Positions 1 through 10,100 of a stretch of 17,217 nucleotides of DNA are shown here, in pieces. Source of the DNA: Physocladia obscura. Lineage: Eukaryota; Chytridiomycota; Chytridiomycetes; Chytridiales; Chytriomycetaceae. The stretch spans positions 1 through 17,217 of the forward strand of contig JADGJH010000538.1 in the NCBI GenBank assembly GCA_027596945.1, read 5' to 3'. The first letter of the stretch is position 1, and every line of letters begins with the position of its first letter. The position numbers and the translations under genes were made by a program. The notes below the pieces were generated by a model that saw nothing but the letters and a program-made list of their open reading frames with translations, was not told where the DNA came from and did no database searches.

Positions 1-19
1 TCAAAATGAATTTGAGAAG

Positions 20-176
20 GAATGAATTTGAAATAGAATTTCAAATACAATGGTTTAAAAGGGCTTTGTTTTTCTTTTCTGTGAAAAAATAATCTTACAA
101 TAAAACACAAATTCTACCTTTACAATCTGATCTACTATCAAGCTTTTAAAGCTCCCCTCCATGTGAAAAACCAACA
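20..176 (+). repeat. Left arm of a large inverted repeat
   Basis: This arm matches the reverse complement of 840-992 over about 155 bases, at roughly 80-85 percent identity by eye, with several small indels. The longest shared stretches surround the words caaattctacctt and ccatgtgaaaaaccaaca. Many differences are C/T or A/G, as expected if deamination separated two once closer copies. It contains a perfect 9-bp palindrome with a 3-base spacer at 26-46. The matching sequence may start before the window, so the true outer end is uncertain. Confidence 0.8.
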
Positions 177-674
177 CTCACAACAATACTAAGCCTTACA
201 ACTCAAAAATCAACATAAAAAAGTTCCATTTCAGCGGGAGGTGTCAGTCAGGGACTGTGAATGTTACCCTGTGCATACTTAGTCTTGGTTGTGGGGACAG
301 TCAGGAGGGACACCACCAGGTTGAAGTATGCAAGACTGAGGGCATGTTAGATTTAAGAAATAAAATGTGTTATTCAAGCTAAATAAATGTTAAATGATAT
401 TTAATATAGAATTAGAAATAGAAATATTATTATTAGATAACTGTGAAAGAATATAAAGTTTATTTCATTCACAGAGAAATTCAAGAATGGGGATTAAATG
501 TCCTAACTTTGTCTTTCACATTTGAACAATTTCTTTTGGTAAGAAATTGGTTTTTAATCAATATTGAGGTATAAGAAATGAGGCACAAAGTTTAATTTTG
601 AGACATGGAATTGGGCATTTAAAGTAGTTTTATTCTTGGAAATAAATAATAGGATTCTAAAACCAAATTATACT

Positions 675-875
675 TTATTGTGCTAATTCCACTAGTTTGA
701 GTGAATCTGCCTTTGCAAGATTCAACATTTTGTTGCATGTCTTGCAGTCAATGCCTGTGCCTGATTTCAGATATGGCCAGATTCCATCATCCAGCTCAAC
801 TTGGATGATGCCTGCCACATTGTCAAGATCTTCAAGTTCTGTTGGTTTTTCACATGGAGGGAGAGCTTTAGAAGC
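675..875 (-). pseudogene. Small open coding relic with a CxxC motif, family unknown
   Basis: One minus-strand frame stays open for 66 codons between a stop at 876-878 and a stop at 675-677, and its composition is protein-like. It is rich in charged residues, has a tryptophan-containing DDGIWPYL segment, and then DCKTCNK (733-750), which could be half of a zinc knuckle. No ATG opens it, so it is either an internal exon or a fragment. It lies in the inner edge of the inverted repeat and is free of CpG. It may be part of a transposon protein, for example a BED-like zinc finger, but I do not recognise the family. It could still be a chance open frame. Confidence 0.35.
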
Positions 876-992
876 TTAATAGTAAATCAGGTTTTAAAGG
901 TAGAATTTGTGTTTTTATTGTAAGATCATATTTCACAAGAATTCAAAGCCCTTTTTAAATCATTGGATTTGAAATACTATTTCAAATCCATT
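840..992 (-). repeat. Right arm of a large inverted repeat
   Basis: This is the reverse-complement partner of 20-176. Its outer end carries a perfect palindrome with 12-bp arms and a 3-base spacer at 964-990. Its inner end overlaps the 5' end of the small open relic that runs on the minus strand to 675, while the left arm diverges just after the shared ccaaca word. Arms of this length with about 660 bases between them fit a non-autonomous foldback or long-TIR DNA transposon, or an inverted duplication of one element. I could not identify target-site duplications. Confidence 0.8.
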
Positions 993-2363
993 CAATTTTA
1001 GATTTATTTTCAAATTAGTTTCTTGGATTTGAACTCTTTTTTTTTGAATTTGTCTTCATAAGGATAAACTCATGACACATGTTTTTGACTTAGAAATCAT
1101 TTTAGCAAAAACTATTGAGACTATGAAATGTGTTAATAATTATGTGGGATATCAACAAGTGGTCAGGCATTGTTGGTAACACATTGCATAATTGTTATAT
1201 ATTACATCCAGTTGTTTTATTTTACTGACTTGTCATTGTCTTCAGTTTTTCAATATGTTGCTGATGTTTCCTTGTTAGTCTTGGCTTTTGACACAAGTGA
1301 ATTCACCCAATCTTAGTTTGTTTGTGGTTAGCACATAAACATCTCTGGAACTGTCATGCAAAAGTCAAGTGAGTGTACATCTCCTCTTTTTGTCTTCTTT
1401 AATATTTGTTTTGACAATTAACCACAATCTCAAAACAATGATGTTCCAATTTCTAAACTGTTCAGGTCTACTTTTTGGCTTAATGGCATGCAAATGCCAA
1501 TAGCCTGCTGATCTACTACATAAGCCATGCTTTTGCATAAAATACATCTATTGAAAGAGAAACTTCCAATAAATGTAGTGATTACTTTTATTGTTAACTG
1601 GTTGTAATAATTGTTATTCTCAAAGTTGTTTTGTTGTGCCATGACAATCAAATGCAAGGTGTTTTGTATCAAGTAAAGAATTATGTTTTCCTTTTTTTGA
1701 TTACATACAGACATAAGATTACAGATACAATTAGAACATTATTTACCATTATGCATAATGTGTTAAACAATAATATTGTACTGCTGTGATCTGTTCCCTG
1801 TTGATGGAGCTAAGGCCTAAGCAGTTCTGTAAGTTTATTGTTTTTTCATGTTTAGGTCATACAAGAAAACAAAACATCATTGTCTTTCTTCATTCTTTGT
1901 GAATGAAATAGTTTAGATAATGACTTAATAACTTTCACATTTTTGGTTTATTATTTACAAATAAACACAAACTAATAACAACGTTATGTTATTATGTCTG
2001 GAGAATAAACTTATTATTTCTTTATGTGCATTGGAATAAAATGATATTAGGGTTTATTTTTGGGTTTTATCACATGTACTCCACGACAGACTAATGCAGA
2101 TTTCAACAAGTTCCACAATTGCCTGTTATGTAGCCTGAGCCAAATTTTTTCTGAAAGTGCATGCAGTGGTTTGCGTGGTAGTTTATAGGGAGGCTGGGTA
2201 GCTGGTGGATAGACCAGCAGCACAGTCAAATGGTCAAGTAGTTCAGCTTCTTGATGGTGCTAGGGCATTTTATTGTGTGTGTGGTGAGTTTTGGCAGGCT
2301 TTTCTGGAAGGGTAAGTGCACACCAAGAAAAGCCCCTTGCCATATCTGGACAGCAAGAATAGA

Positions 2364-2810
2364 TCAATTGATCAAGTGGTGAATTAGAGCAGCCCACATC
2401 ATGTTGAGTTCATTAGCCCAGTGTTTGAAGGGTTCAACTTCAAGCAACTGGTGAAGAGCAGCTGCCAATATGTGCTGTGGACTGGATGTCATTATATGCA
2501 TGGCCAGCAGTTGGACTGATTTGTACATCTTGAGAGCACTGAAGGATGGAATTTTGAGTGCAACTCCATATTCAAGAACAGGGCAAACTAAGCTCCTGTA
2601 TATGTCAGTTGAAGTTACAGGATTCCAGTCTATTGCATTCATGCCAAGGAAGACAAGAGTCATGATAACTCCATGAGTCTCCTGGGTGCATTCACAAGCC
2701 AGCTGGTTCCAGTCAATGTAATGTTGGCAAAATGGCAGCTTGAGATATGACAAAACTTATTTTAAGGGTAGGTTTTCTCCATATAGACAATGTGAAGCTT
2801 CACTGTTTCT
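2364..2810 (-). mobile_element. Non-LTR (LINE) retrotransposon relic: C-terminal part of reverse transcriptase
   Basis: A minus-strand frame, open from 2753 to 2364 and continuing less clearly to about 2810, has the layout of the thumb/connection end of LINE reverse transcriptases. It reads IYRSLVCPVLEYG, then spaced hydrophobic residues, then about 25 residues on a TSP-like turn followed by a leucine-rich helix ending HHLIN. The IYRxxVxPVLEYG core is a typical marker of this region in jockey-like and related elements. The catalytic YxDD part is missing. An AT-rich simple-sequence tract (about 2830-2960) interrupts the region where it should lie. Degraded sequence continues in the same direction towards 2047 (a 60-codon frame with no recognised motif). 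The element is dead; it is of fungal cellular origin, not viral. Confidence 0.65.
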
Positions 2811-2824
2811 GGAGTTGGGTCTAA

Positions 2825-2965
2825 GAAGAACAAATAAATAACAATAACCAAAGCATTAATAATTAAAAAGAACAAAATATACAGATAAATAACAAATAAA
2901 TAAAAATATATACAAAAATAAATAAACAAATATTTACAAATATTACAAAATATTTGAAAATATTT
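2825..2965. repeat. AT-rich simple sequence
   Basis: This tract consists of irregular reiterations of aataaa, aaatat and tttacaaat words with almost no G. It separates the reverse-transcriptase relic from sequence without recognisable coding content. It is low-complexity sequence. Confidence 0.7.
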
Positions 2966-3041
2966 ATAAATTACTGGAGCAGCAAGTGATCATTATTTGT
3001 ATGTTTCAGGTTCATATTTTATTTTAATTCAAATTGCAATT

Positions 3042-3086
3042 TATAGTATACCATACAGTATACTATATATGTACTCTACATATATA
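3042..3086. repeat. Two overlapping perfect AT palindromes
   Basis: The first palindrome has 10-bp arms (3042-3051 and 3058-3067) with a 6-base spacer. The second has 10-bp arms (3064-3073 and 3077-3086) with a 3-base spacer. They share four bases, so forming one hairpin would exclude part of the other. No gene is near. They may be the end of a miniature transposable element or just AT-rich sequence drift. Confidence 0.6.
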
Positions 3087-4052
3087 ATGTATTCTTTATT
3101 CATCATTTATTTCCATTAATTCACTATCAGAGTTTTCATCATTGTGGTAGAGTATGGAGATAATTGTGTAAGAAGGTGTGGCAGAATGCCAAAAAGATCA
3201 GAAATTTTATTCTAATAAATGTAACAAGGGATTTTAGATGATAAATTTTTATTGATTTGTTGTGACTATTTCAGAAAAGAAACCAATAGTTTTTATAAAT
3301 TTTCCAGTGTCTTGGTTGCAACTTGGCTTGATTGGTCACCTGGTATCTTGACTAAGAGACAAAGCTCTATTTATCACTTTTGATGATATCAGCAGTGTTG
3401 TCAGTTAAGATTAGGTGGCACCAATTTTTCCTTTTTTTTACACAAATTTCAAAGTTAGAGCACTTAGAAAGACTTGTTTATCAATCCATCACTTGGAGAA
3501 CATACAACATGTTGTTGTAAGTGCATATAAGTAAAAAAGAGTCATTGCTGGTCTTTCAGTGTCTCCTAGTATCAATTGTGAATGAGTAATAAAATAGTTC
3601 TATATTTAGAGCTCATTGTGGCACATTATGCTATCACTACAGCAGCTTAAACTGCTGAACCAATAGTATTTTTTGCCAAAACTACAACTTCTTCATCCCT
3701 TTTATCATTACAATGTTACCCTTGTTATTTACACAAGCTGAAGTCTCATATATGTATAACAAGTCAAGAAAAAGTTTCTATATGCTTTTAGCTATGTGAC
3801 TCAATGATAAGAAAAGTCATTTAATAAGGCAGCTGAAAAACCATACAAAAATATTGTATATGATGCTTCTTGTGTGCTTAATTGCCTTTATACATTATTT
3901 CAGCATAGCCTTTTTAGTTGTTAGGGCATTTTAGTTATAATTAGAACTTGCATTCCAAATCTTTAAAGTTTTGTATTTCAATTCTTATTTATTATACACA
4001 GAGAATTAATGGATTAATTATGTTTTGCAGTGAATTATTCCAAACTGTTCAC

Positions 4053-4895
4053 TTATCCTGGAATTTCAACACATAAACATGTCAACATATATTTGACAGC
4101 AATATAACTGTCTTGTAATGCACAGTGCTGCAGCCACAGTTTTTGATTCTTGGGAAAGTCAACAAAGACTCAGTACATGATCATGTATGCAAAACGCCAT
4201 TTTACTTTAACACAAAAATTTATTCATTGACTTGTTAAATTCTTATTTATATCAAGCTTGTGAAAATATTATTGAACATAATAAAAAAAAACCTCATAAG
4301 TAGAGTTGCCAAACACTACAAATTGAAGATTTCTAATTTTTAGGGTATCAGGAAAAAGTGACACAGGCCATGTCTTGATCCTGGTTGAGTGCTGTACAGA
4401 TGTGTAATAATTCCATCAGGATAGGCAAATGACTGAAATTTCAGTCTATGCCTGTGTTTGTGGCCATTGAGCATCTGTTTTTAAATACCTTGAGTTGGTT
4501 GTGCAATTTGACCCACTATTTCATTAATAAAAGCATCAGTGTTTTGAAGCGCTGCTCCCTTTGCATGGACTACCACTGTGAATTCATGCCCTTTCATTCA
4601 TTCAAGCATGAGGTATCATACCCAAACTGTTTGTAGGCATGAATAACAACATAATTGAATAGAGCTGACAGGGCAGTGTGGCTTTGCAAAACATTGGAAC
4701 CAGGTTGCCAACCCAATTTGAAAACATGAGGCATCAAAGAAAAATGACCAGAACTTTCAAATTGAATACCTTGTGCCTATCTTTAGTGACAATAATAAAT
4801 GGAAGCTCAAATTTGAAAACCAGCTGAGTGAGTTCTGACATGTCAAATCTGTAATTGAATTTGCTTGCTTCATCACTTATGTTTGTTAAATTAAC
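4053..4895 (-). mobile_element. Decayed PIF/Harbinger-type (DDE_Tnp_4) transposase
   Basis: Piecing together minus-strand frames gives the full order of a Harbinger-like transposase. There is a helical N-terminal part with RFDMSELTQLVFKFELP (about 4810-4860), then HAKGAALQN before the first catalytic site (4523-4525). Next come LNGHKHRHRLKFQS followed by PDGIITHLY (about 4400-4467), a GxSxY strand (about 4305) and VKWRFAY (about 4200). The end is VFVDFPKNQKLWLQ and MLTCLC, closing at a stop at 4053-4055. The NGHK-R-H-LKFQS plus PDGIIxHLYxxxPGSRH pattern is very characteristic of this superfamily. There are several in-frame stops and at least one frameshift. All three catalytic acids appear lost: D to N at 4523-4525, D to N at 4305-4307, and E to K at 4200-4202. 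Terminal inverted repeats and target duplications were not identified. Confidence 0.8.
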
Positions 4896-5022
4896 ACAGG
4901 TTGGTGTAATTCTATTACTTTTGAAGATATGATTAGCATATTAAAGGCTACAGCAAGAAGGATTCCAAACAACAATCTGAGATGTACCATCAATTTGTTA
5001 ATCTGGGTGAATTAAAATTTCT

Positions 5023-5103
5023 TTGTTTGCAAAACAAAAAAAAGATAAGGAATTTTCTTGTGGCCAACAAGAATATTTCACAAGGAAATCCTTGTTTGCA
5101 AAA
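5023..5103. repeat. Short direct repeat flanking two small hairpins
   Basis: The 12-mer ttgtttgcaaaa occurs at 5023-5034 and again at 5092-5103. Between the copies lie two small inverted repeats. One has 7-bp arms at 5055-5061 and 5067-5073 with a 5-base spacer. The other has 7-bp arms at 5080-5086 and 5089-5095 with a 2-base spacer. All four arms are versions of ACAAGRA. This sits about 150-230 bases upstream of the RNF121-like start codon, at the edge of the CpG-poor zone. It could be a transposon footprint or part of the promoter. Confidence 0.5.
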
Positions 5104-5249
5104 TCTTTTCAATATTCTCTGATTTTTTCAACAATTTTTTTTCAGAGGTTTTTGGGGTTTTGGGTCAGTCAACGATAACACCAACATAATTCAAAACGTT
5201 GCGAACGTGCACAGTCTATTCGTTACTCGCTCGTATCACAAAAGTCACA

Positions 5250-7076
5250 ATGAGAATCGCAACATTGATTTCATTATTCACGTTACTGTTAGCGTTTCCA
5301 ACGATTGTTCCTGCCCAGCAAACAGCCCTGTCAGACACGCATCTAGTCCAAGCAGTATCATCGCCGTCTCCTCTGTCGTTGGAATCGTTACCAGGATCTC
5401 ATTTGCGGCGGCGAAACGCTTATACAGAAGGACAAGAAGCACAATCGCTAATTCACGGTGTAAACAACAATATCGAGGAGATTGACATAAATATCAAAAA
5501 CAATGATATAAATAGCAATATCAAAAATCATCAGCATGATCCGAATGTGCCGTTGCTGACACTTACTGATGCGGATCGCGAGCGATTGATTGACGAATTT
5601 TGCCGGCAAAATAATATCGTGCGGGCGGATTTAACGCGTGAACAGGTGTTTTTTTCTCTTTTTGGACTGTTTAAATATGATGTGAGCATATTTATTATTT
5701 TACTAAATATTTTGTTAAAAATTAAAGCACGATGCATTGATTGAACGGTTCAAGTTCCTAGAACAACATCGTGGACACGAAGCGCAGCACGCAGAAATGG
5801 CTATGATATTATTTGTATCGTTAATTCTTTTTCAAGTAGTTTTGACAATTTGGAAGCGCATGCACCTATCGTCATTCAATCTCGTGTCGCTGATGGGACT
5901 GTGGCTTGTTCCAGCTGGAATTGGGTACAGTGCCGGTAATTATCGGTTCATAATTATATGGAGCGCTTTTTCTGTCACGAATGGAATTGTTATTCGGCGT
6001 GCGATTTTTGAGACGCCGATGAGAAGTGAGACTCCTAAACTAGTGTATCGATGGTATTCATATATATATAGTGCGTCTGTGATTGTTGGTGGAGGTGAAA
6101 ACACGTGTTTTTTATTTTTTATTTCTTGTGAACTAAAAGTATTTTTAATTTTTAATTTTTTTAAATTTTTTTGATCCAAAGCGGGCTACTTTTTTACTTT
6201 CGCTCCATTTTTCAGTTTACCGTCAATTATATTTGGGGTTTCAGAAGAAGCAGAGATTTCCATGTTTCGGGTAAGTTTACTATAAGAATTCAAACCCTCT
6301 TGTTTAAATTAAGTTTCGAAATATAGGGCGGAGTGACTATACTGTTTTATGCATTATATTTTGGAATGCTCGGTCGTGATTTTGTGGACCGTTTGTCTGA
6401 CCGCATGGCAATGATGATGGGATATTACACGCGTACTGGATTACCAAAGAAGCAATTGCGATCAAATGTGTGTGCTATATGTGGAGAATCGACATTAAAT
6501 GCGCGAATAATGGTAATTGGCGGTGGTGGTATTGATCCCGAAAAAAGACGAAGATTTTCGCTAATGCTTGGGTTTGGCGGAAAAACTGTGACAGCAGCCG
6601 GATCCAGTTCGAAGGAGGATGTTGTGAGAATGAATTGCGGCCATCCGTTTCATGAAGATTGCATCAGGTTTGTTAATTGCTTTGCTTCTATTTTTTCAGT
6701 GTTTCATGATCGAGAAAAGCGTTTCCAGTCTCGTTTCTGATATTATTAATTAAAAATTGCATAATTTGTATATTGTATAGGGGGTGGACTATTATTGGGA
6801 AAAAAGACTGTTGTCCGTATTGCAAAGAAAAAGTTGACATGAAAGCGTTTTCAAGGCACGCATGGGATAGCACAGTTGAGCAATTTCGTATTTTTCACGT
6901 CTCTCTTATTTCTTAGCAACTAATTTTCATTTTTACTGTCATGCAAATGAAAACAATTGAAAATACAGCAATTGGTTTATTTAAATTTTCTAGATGCATT
7001 GCGGTATATGCTGGTATGGAATCCAGTAGTTTTTGTGATCCTGCACTTTGTGTTCAAGGTGTTTGGATTCAAGTGA
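5250..7076 (+). CDS. RNF121: RNF121/RNF175-family multi-pass membrane RING-type E3 ubiquitin ligase
   Basis: My model has six exons: 5250-5645, 5728-6094, 6182-6270, 6327-6667, 6781-6887 and 6994-7076, giving 460 aa. The start is the first ATG of the frame, with A at -3, and it opens a clear signal peptide (MRIATLISLFTLLLAFP, cleavage likely after PAQ near residue 23). A spacer of about 110 aa, variable and asparagine-rich, follows. The family core then begins with HRGHEAQHAEM (146-156), and hydrophobic segments lie near 157-174, 181-199, 203-220, 240-270 and 285-303. The RING finger uses C333, C336, C388, H390, H393, C396, C408 or C409, and C412. A last hydrophobic stretch runs to the C-terminus (VWNPVVFVILHFVFKVFG). 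Family members act in ER/Golgi membranes in ubiquitination and membrane-protein quality control. The loop between the second and third RING ligands is about 51 residues, roughly twice that of the animal protein as I recall it, and is glycine-rich. At 460 aa it is longer than animal RNF121 (about 330), mostly because of the N-terminal spacer. Introns are 82, 87, 56, 113 and 106 nt. Confidence 0.9.
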
Positions 7077-7163
7077 AGTATTGTTGCAGAACAATTTGTT
7101 AGTTTTCAAAATTTTTGATCACCAAAATTTTCATTTCTGAGGGGCAAATTGGAAAAGAGGAGG

Positions 7164-10100
7164 ATGCTCACGATGGCGTCTAACGCGAGTACCAACACAA
7201 GTATAGGTACGGGAACGCCGGTGAGCGATAGAATTGTACAAGTGCACGGTGGAAAGCACGGTGGCGGCGGGCGTTCGGCAGGCGTTGGTATTGGCGTTGG
7301 CGTTGTTGGTGGAGAACACGAAACAACAGCAACAAGTACACTGACAATTACAACATCGCCGGTAACTGCAACATCAGTAACTACTGCACCGACAACTGCG
7401 ACGGTACAATCCCGGCGGACAGCTTTGGCAGTGCCGCTGTCTGTTTTGCCAGTCGAATTACAGTCAACCCAAACTTCCGCAGCAACAACAGCTGCAATTA
7501 AAACCACCGCTGCAACTCTACAACTTCCGCCGCCACAACCAGCCGCCGTATCTACTTCTTCCGTTGTTACGATTAACATCGCTGTCGCCGATGACGTCGA
7601 AACTGGGCCTGATAGTTGCAGCAACGTCAACTCTAAAGAGCTTACCCCAAACGCAAACGCGAACGTAAACCCTGCGCAAACTAATATTAGCGGTAAAGTG
7701 GATTTCGGAGCTCAAACATCCGATAATCTTCAGCCGAACCGTCACGCTGCCGCCCTTCCACAACAGTATCGGTATTTCCATCAACAAACCCCACGTCCCG
7801 CCGCGAATGCCAGCTCAAACGTCAACAACAACTCAATCCGAAGCACACCACCCTCAAACACTGCTAGATACTACAGTAACTCCCAGCTGCAGCAAAAAAG
7901 CAACATATTCCAGCAACCCCAACCCCAATTCCAACCGTATCCAAACTTACCGCCTCTATGGAATATTCCTCATCAACAGCTGTCGCAACATCAACACCAG
8001 CATCAGCACCAGCAGCAACAACATCAGCAGCAAATACCCGTTTATCCGCAACAGCCACATTCCCAGTTGGGATTCGCTCCATACTCCCCAAATCAACAAC
8101 CATTTAACACCCAGTCGCAGCACTATTACGCAGCCCCCGTCGTTCCTGTTGTATCTCGAAATCAAACGGTGCTAAAATCTCCTTCACACCTTAATGTTCC
8201 TTCGACGACCCAACTTGCATTTTCTGCGAAACACTTAAATGATTCAACTTCGCTGTCTATACACCAAGGAGAAACTGCCGGTTCACTTGACGTTGAACAG
8301 GAACAGAAACAAAATCTCGATCACGACCACGATGGCGAACATCAGCATGATCATGGATCTACAAAGGAGTTCGCTTTGGATTCATTGTCATCTCCCAGAA
8401 ATGCTCCAATATTGGACGGTGATGATTCGGTTGGTGGTGCATCTAACAATGACAATACCGTTGTGGCTGATGATGATTGCGACGGTGGGTCTGCGGAATC
8501 CGAGACGGCTGTTGTCGCTTCTGTTGATATGACGGTACGCGATTTTGTGGTTTAACTTTTCTTTCTTCATTAAACAGTTTATTTCGCTTCTTAAGCATCA
8601 AATTGTTCAGAAAATATCAAAGGTGCAATCTCCTGCTTTGCCGTCATCAATACCTTCACGGTCAATAACTGCTTCGCGCGGTTCAAAAGGGCCACAGAAG
8701 TTTATTTCGTCACGAACAAGTTTCACCACTCTACCTTTCGCTTGGAAACAGCAACAGCAACAGCAACAAATGCTTTTTTCCCAACAGCAACAACAGCAAC
8801 AGCAACAGTTTTATTCGTTCCAACAACAACAGCAACAACATCAATTCAGACATCAACTCTCAATGCATTTTCAACAACAATTTTATCAGGCACCACAACA
8901 CAATCAATTATATCCCATTCAATCAGTAGCATCTCCATTGCCCTCATCGTCAATTTCGTTGTCTGCTGTCGCAAGTTCGACAACGCCGCAGATGTCTCCG
9001 CAATTTTTGAATCAACCTTTGCCATATCACAATCAACAACATATACAAGAAGGTGTTGTTGCTGGAAATTCTGGATATATGGGAGGGCATATTTCAAGCG
9101 GGTCATATAGCTATCCCATGCTGCCAACAGATCCGATACATCACAACACACAACCGCCACCACCGCCTTGGCTTTTTGGTGGCACGGCAGATCAAGTTGT
9201 CGAAATGGGTCTTGTACCTGGCGGTGTAGGGCCAGTATTTGTGTGGAAAAAGAAAAATTCCAGACGGGGCAAGAAGAAGCCGAAGCAACAACTACAACAG
9301 CAGCATCTTTTACAACAGCAGCAGCAGCTGTTACACGATCAACATCGATGGAATAGCAATAACAGCGCTAGTAGTACAACTGCAGAGACTATCGAAGGAG
9401 GCGACGGCAGCAATGAGAGCTTTTCCGTATCGGCGTCTTTTTCGTCCACCGCATCACCGATCGTTGATGCTGCACTCGCTGCTACTGCTGATTCAATACC
9501 AACGACAGAGTCAACAACAGCATTTGTGATGGAAGTAATGGTTGCTGAGAACGGTAATTCGAGTCATATAGTTGCCGCGAAAAAATATAATGAGAATAGA
9601 GATGAAAATGTTGGGGAAAAAGGAGTTTCTGGAGATACTGGGTACGAGCAACACGCAGTGTTGGTATCGATGGCTGCGAAAGGAAATGTGTTAGGGGACG
9701 ATCGAAAAGGCGTGGAAGATGAAAATAAATCTGGAGAAGATGAGCAGCAAGTGGTGAAAACGTATGATTTGGCGAATAATGGTGGGAATGGCAGCTTCAA
9801 CAGTAATAATGCTGCGAATGAATCTATTGTCGCTCCTGTCGATAATGCTGTTGTCGCATCACCATTGTCTACAACTGAAATTTTTGACTCTACTACACGG
9901 CGAACAAACAGCAAGCGACGAAAAGGAGGTAATGGCTTATCTGGATGGGCGCCGCGGTCTCCTAAAAAACCATTGTCAGATGAATTTCCCGTCAAATTGA
10001 AACTACAGTCAGATTTCCAAACTGAATCAATACCTTTTGCTGTAGTTGTGCCGAAACAACATGAAAAATTGAATAATGGTGTTGCACTTTCCAATGGCGG

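Larger units (their letters stand above)
1..5165. other. CpG-depleted, repeat-rich intergenic compartment
   Basis: This AT-rich stretch has no intact gene. I count six CpG dinucleotides in it (near 235, 1982, 2084, 2174, 4195 and 4550), while TpG and CpA are abundant. From about 5172 CpG returns at once, with about eight in the next 90 bases. It contains at least two recognisable dead mobile elements and one large inverted repeat, listed separately. The parts between them (177-674, 1000-2040, 2230-2360, 3090-4050 and 4896-5160) are AT-rich, and I recognise no protein family in them on either strand. The pattern fits long-term cytosine methylation followed by deamination of repeats. The depletion is seen directly; the mechanism is inferred. 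Confidence 0.85.

Noticed and set aside
1365..1714. Two overlapping minus-strand frames of 60 and 94 codons
   Set aside because: They contain no family motif, lie in the AT-rich decayed zone and have mixed composition. They may be part of a dead element, but nothing supports a gene.
2470..2676. A 68-codon plus-strand frame
   Set aside because: It is the opposite strand of the LINE reverse-transcriptase relic.
4448..4636. A 62-codon plus-strand frame
   Set aside because: It is antisense to the recognisable Harbinger transposase relic, so it is not an independent gene.
5646..5744. Read-through of the first RNF121 exon to a 181-aa protein
   Set aside because: The extra residues are intronic; splicing 5645 to 5728 restores the conserved HRGHEAQHAEM region in frame.
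6182..6215. A stronger-looking acceptor (tttttcag) at 6215 in the RNF121 gene
   Set aside because: With either available donor it gives the wrong phase for the conserved LPSIIFG segment. The acceptor at 6181 restores GYFFTFAPFFS, which fills the expected membrane segment.
7106..7630. A 174-codon minus-strand frame rich in valine and alanine
   Set aside because: It is antisense to the low-complexity threonine/alanine start of the exonuclease gene; the composition explains the lack of stops.
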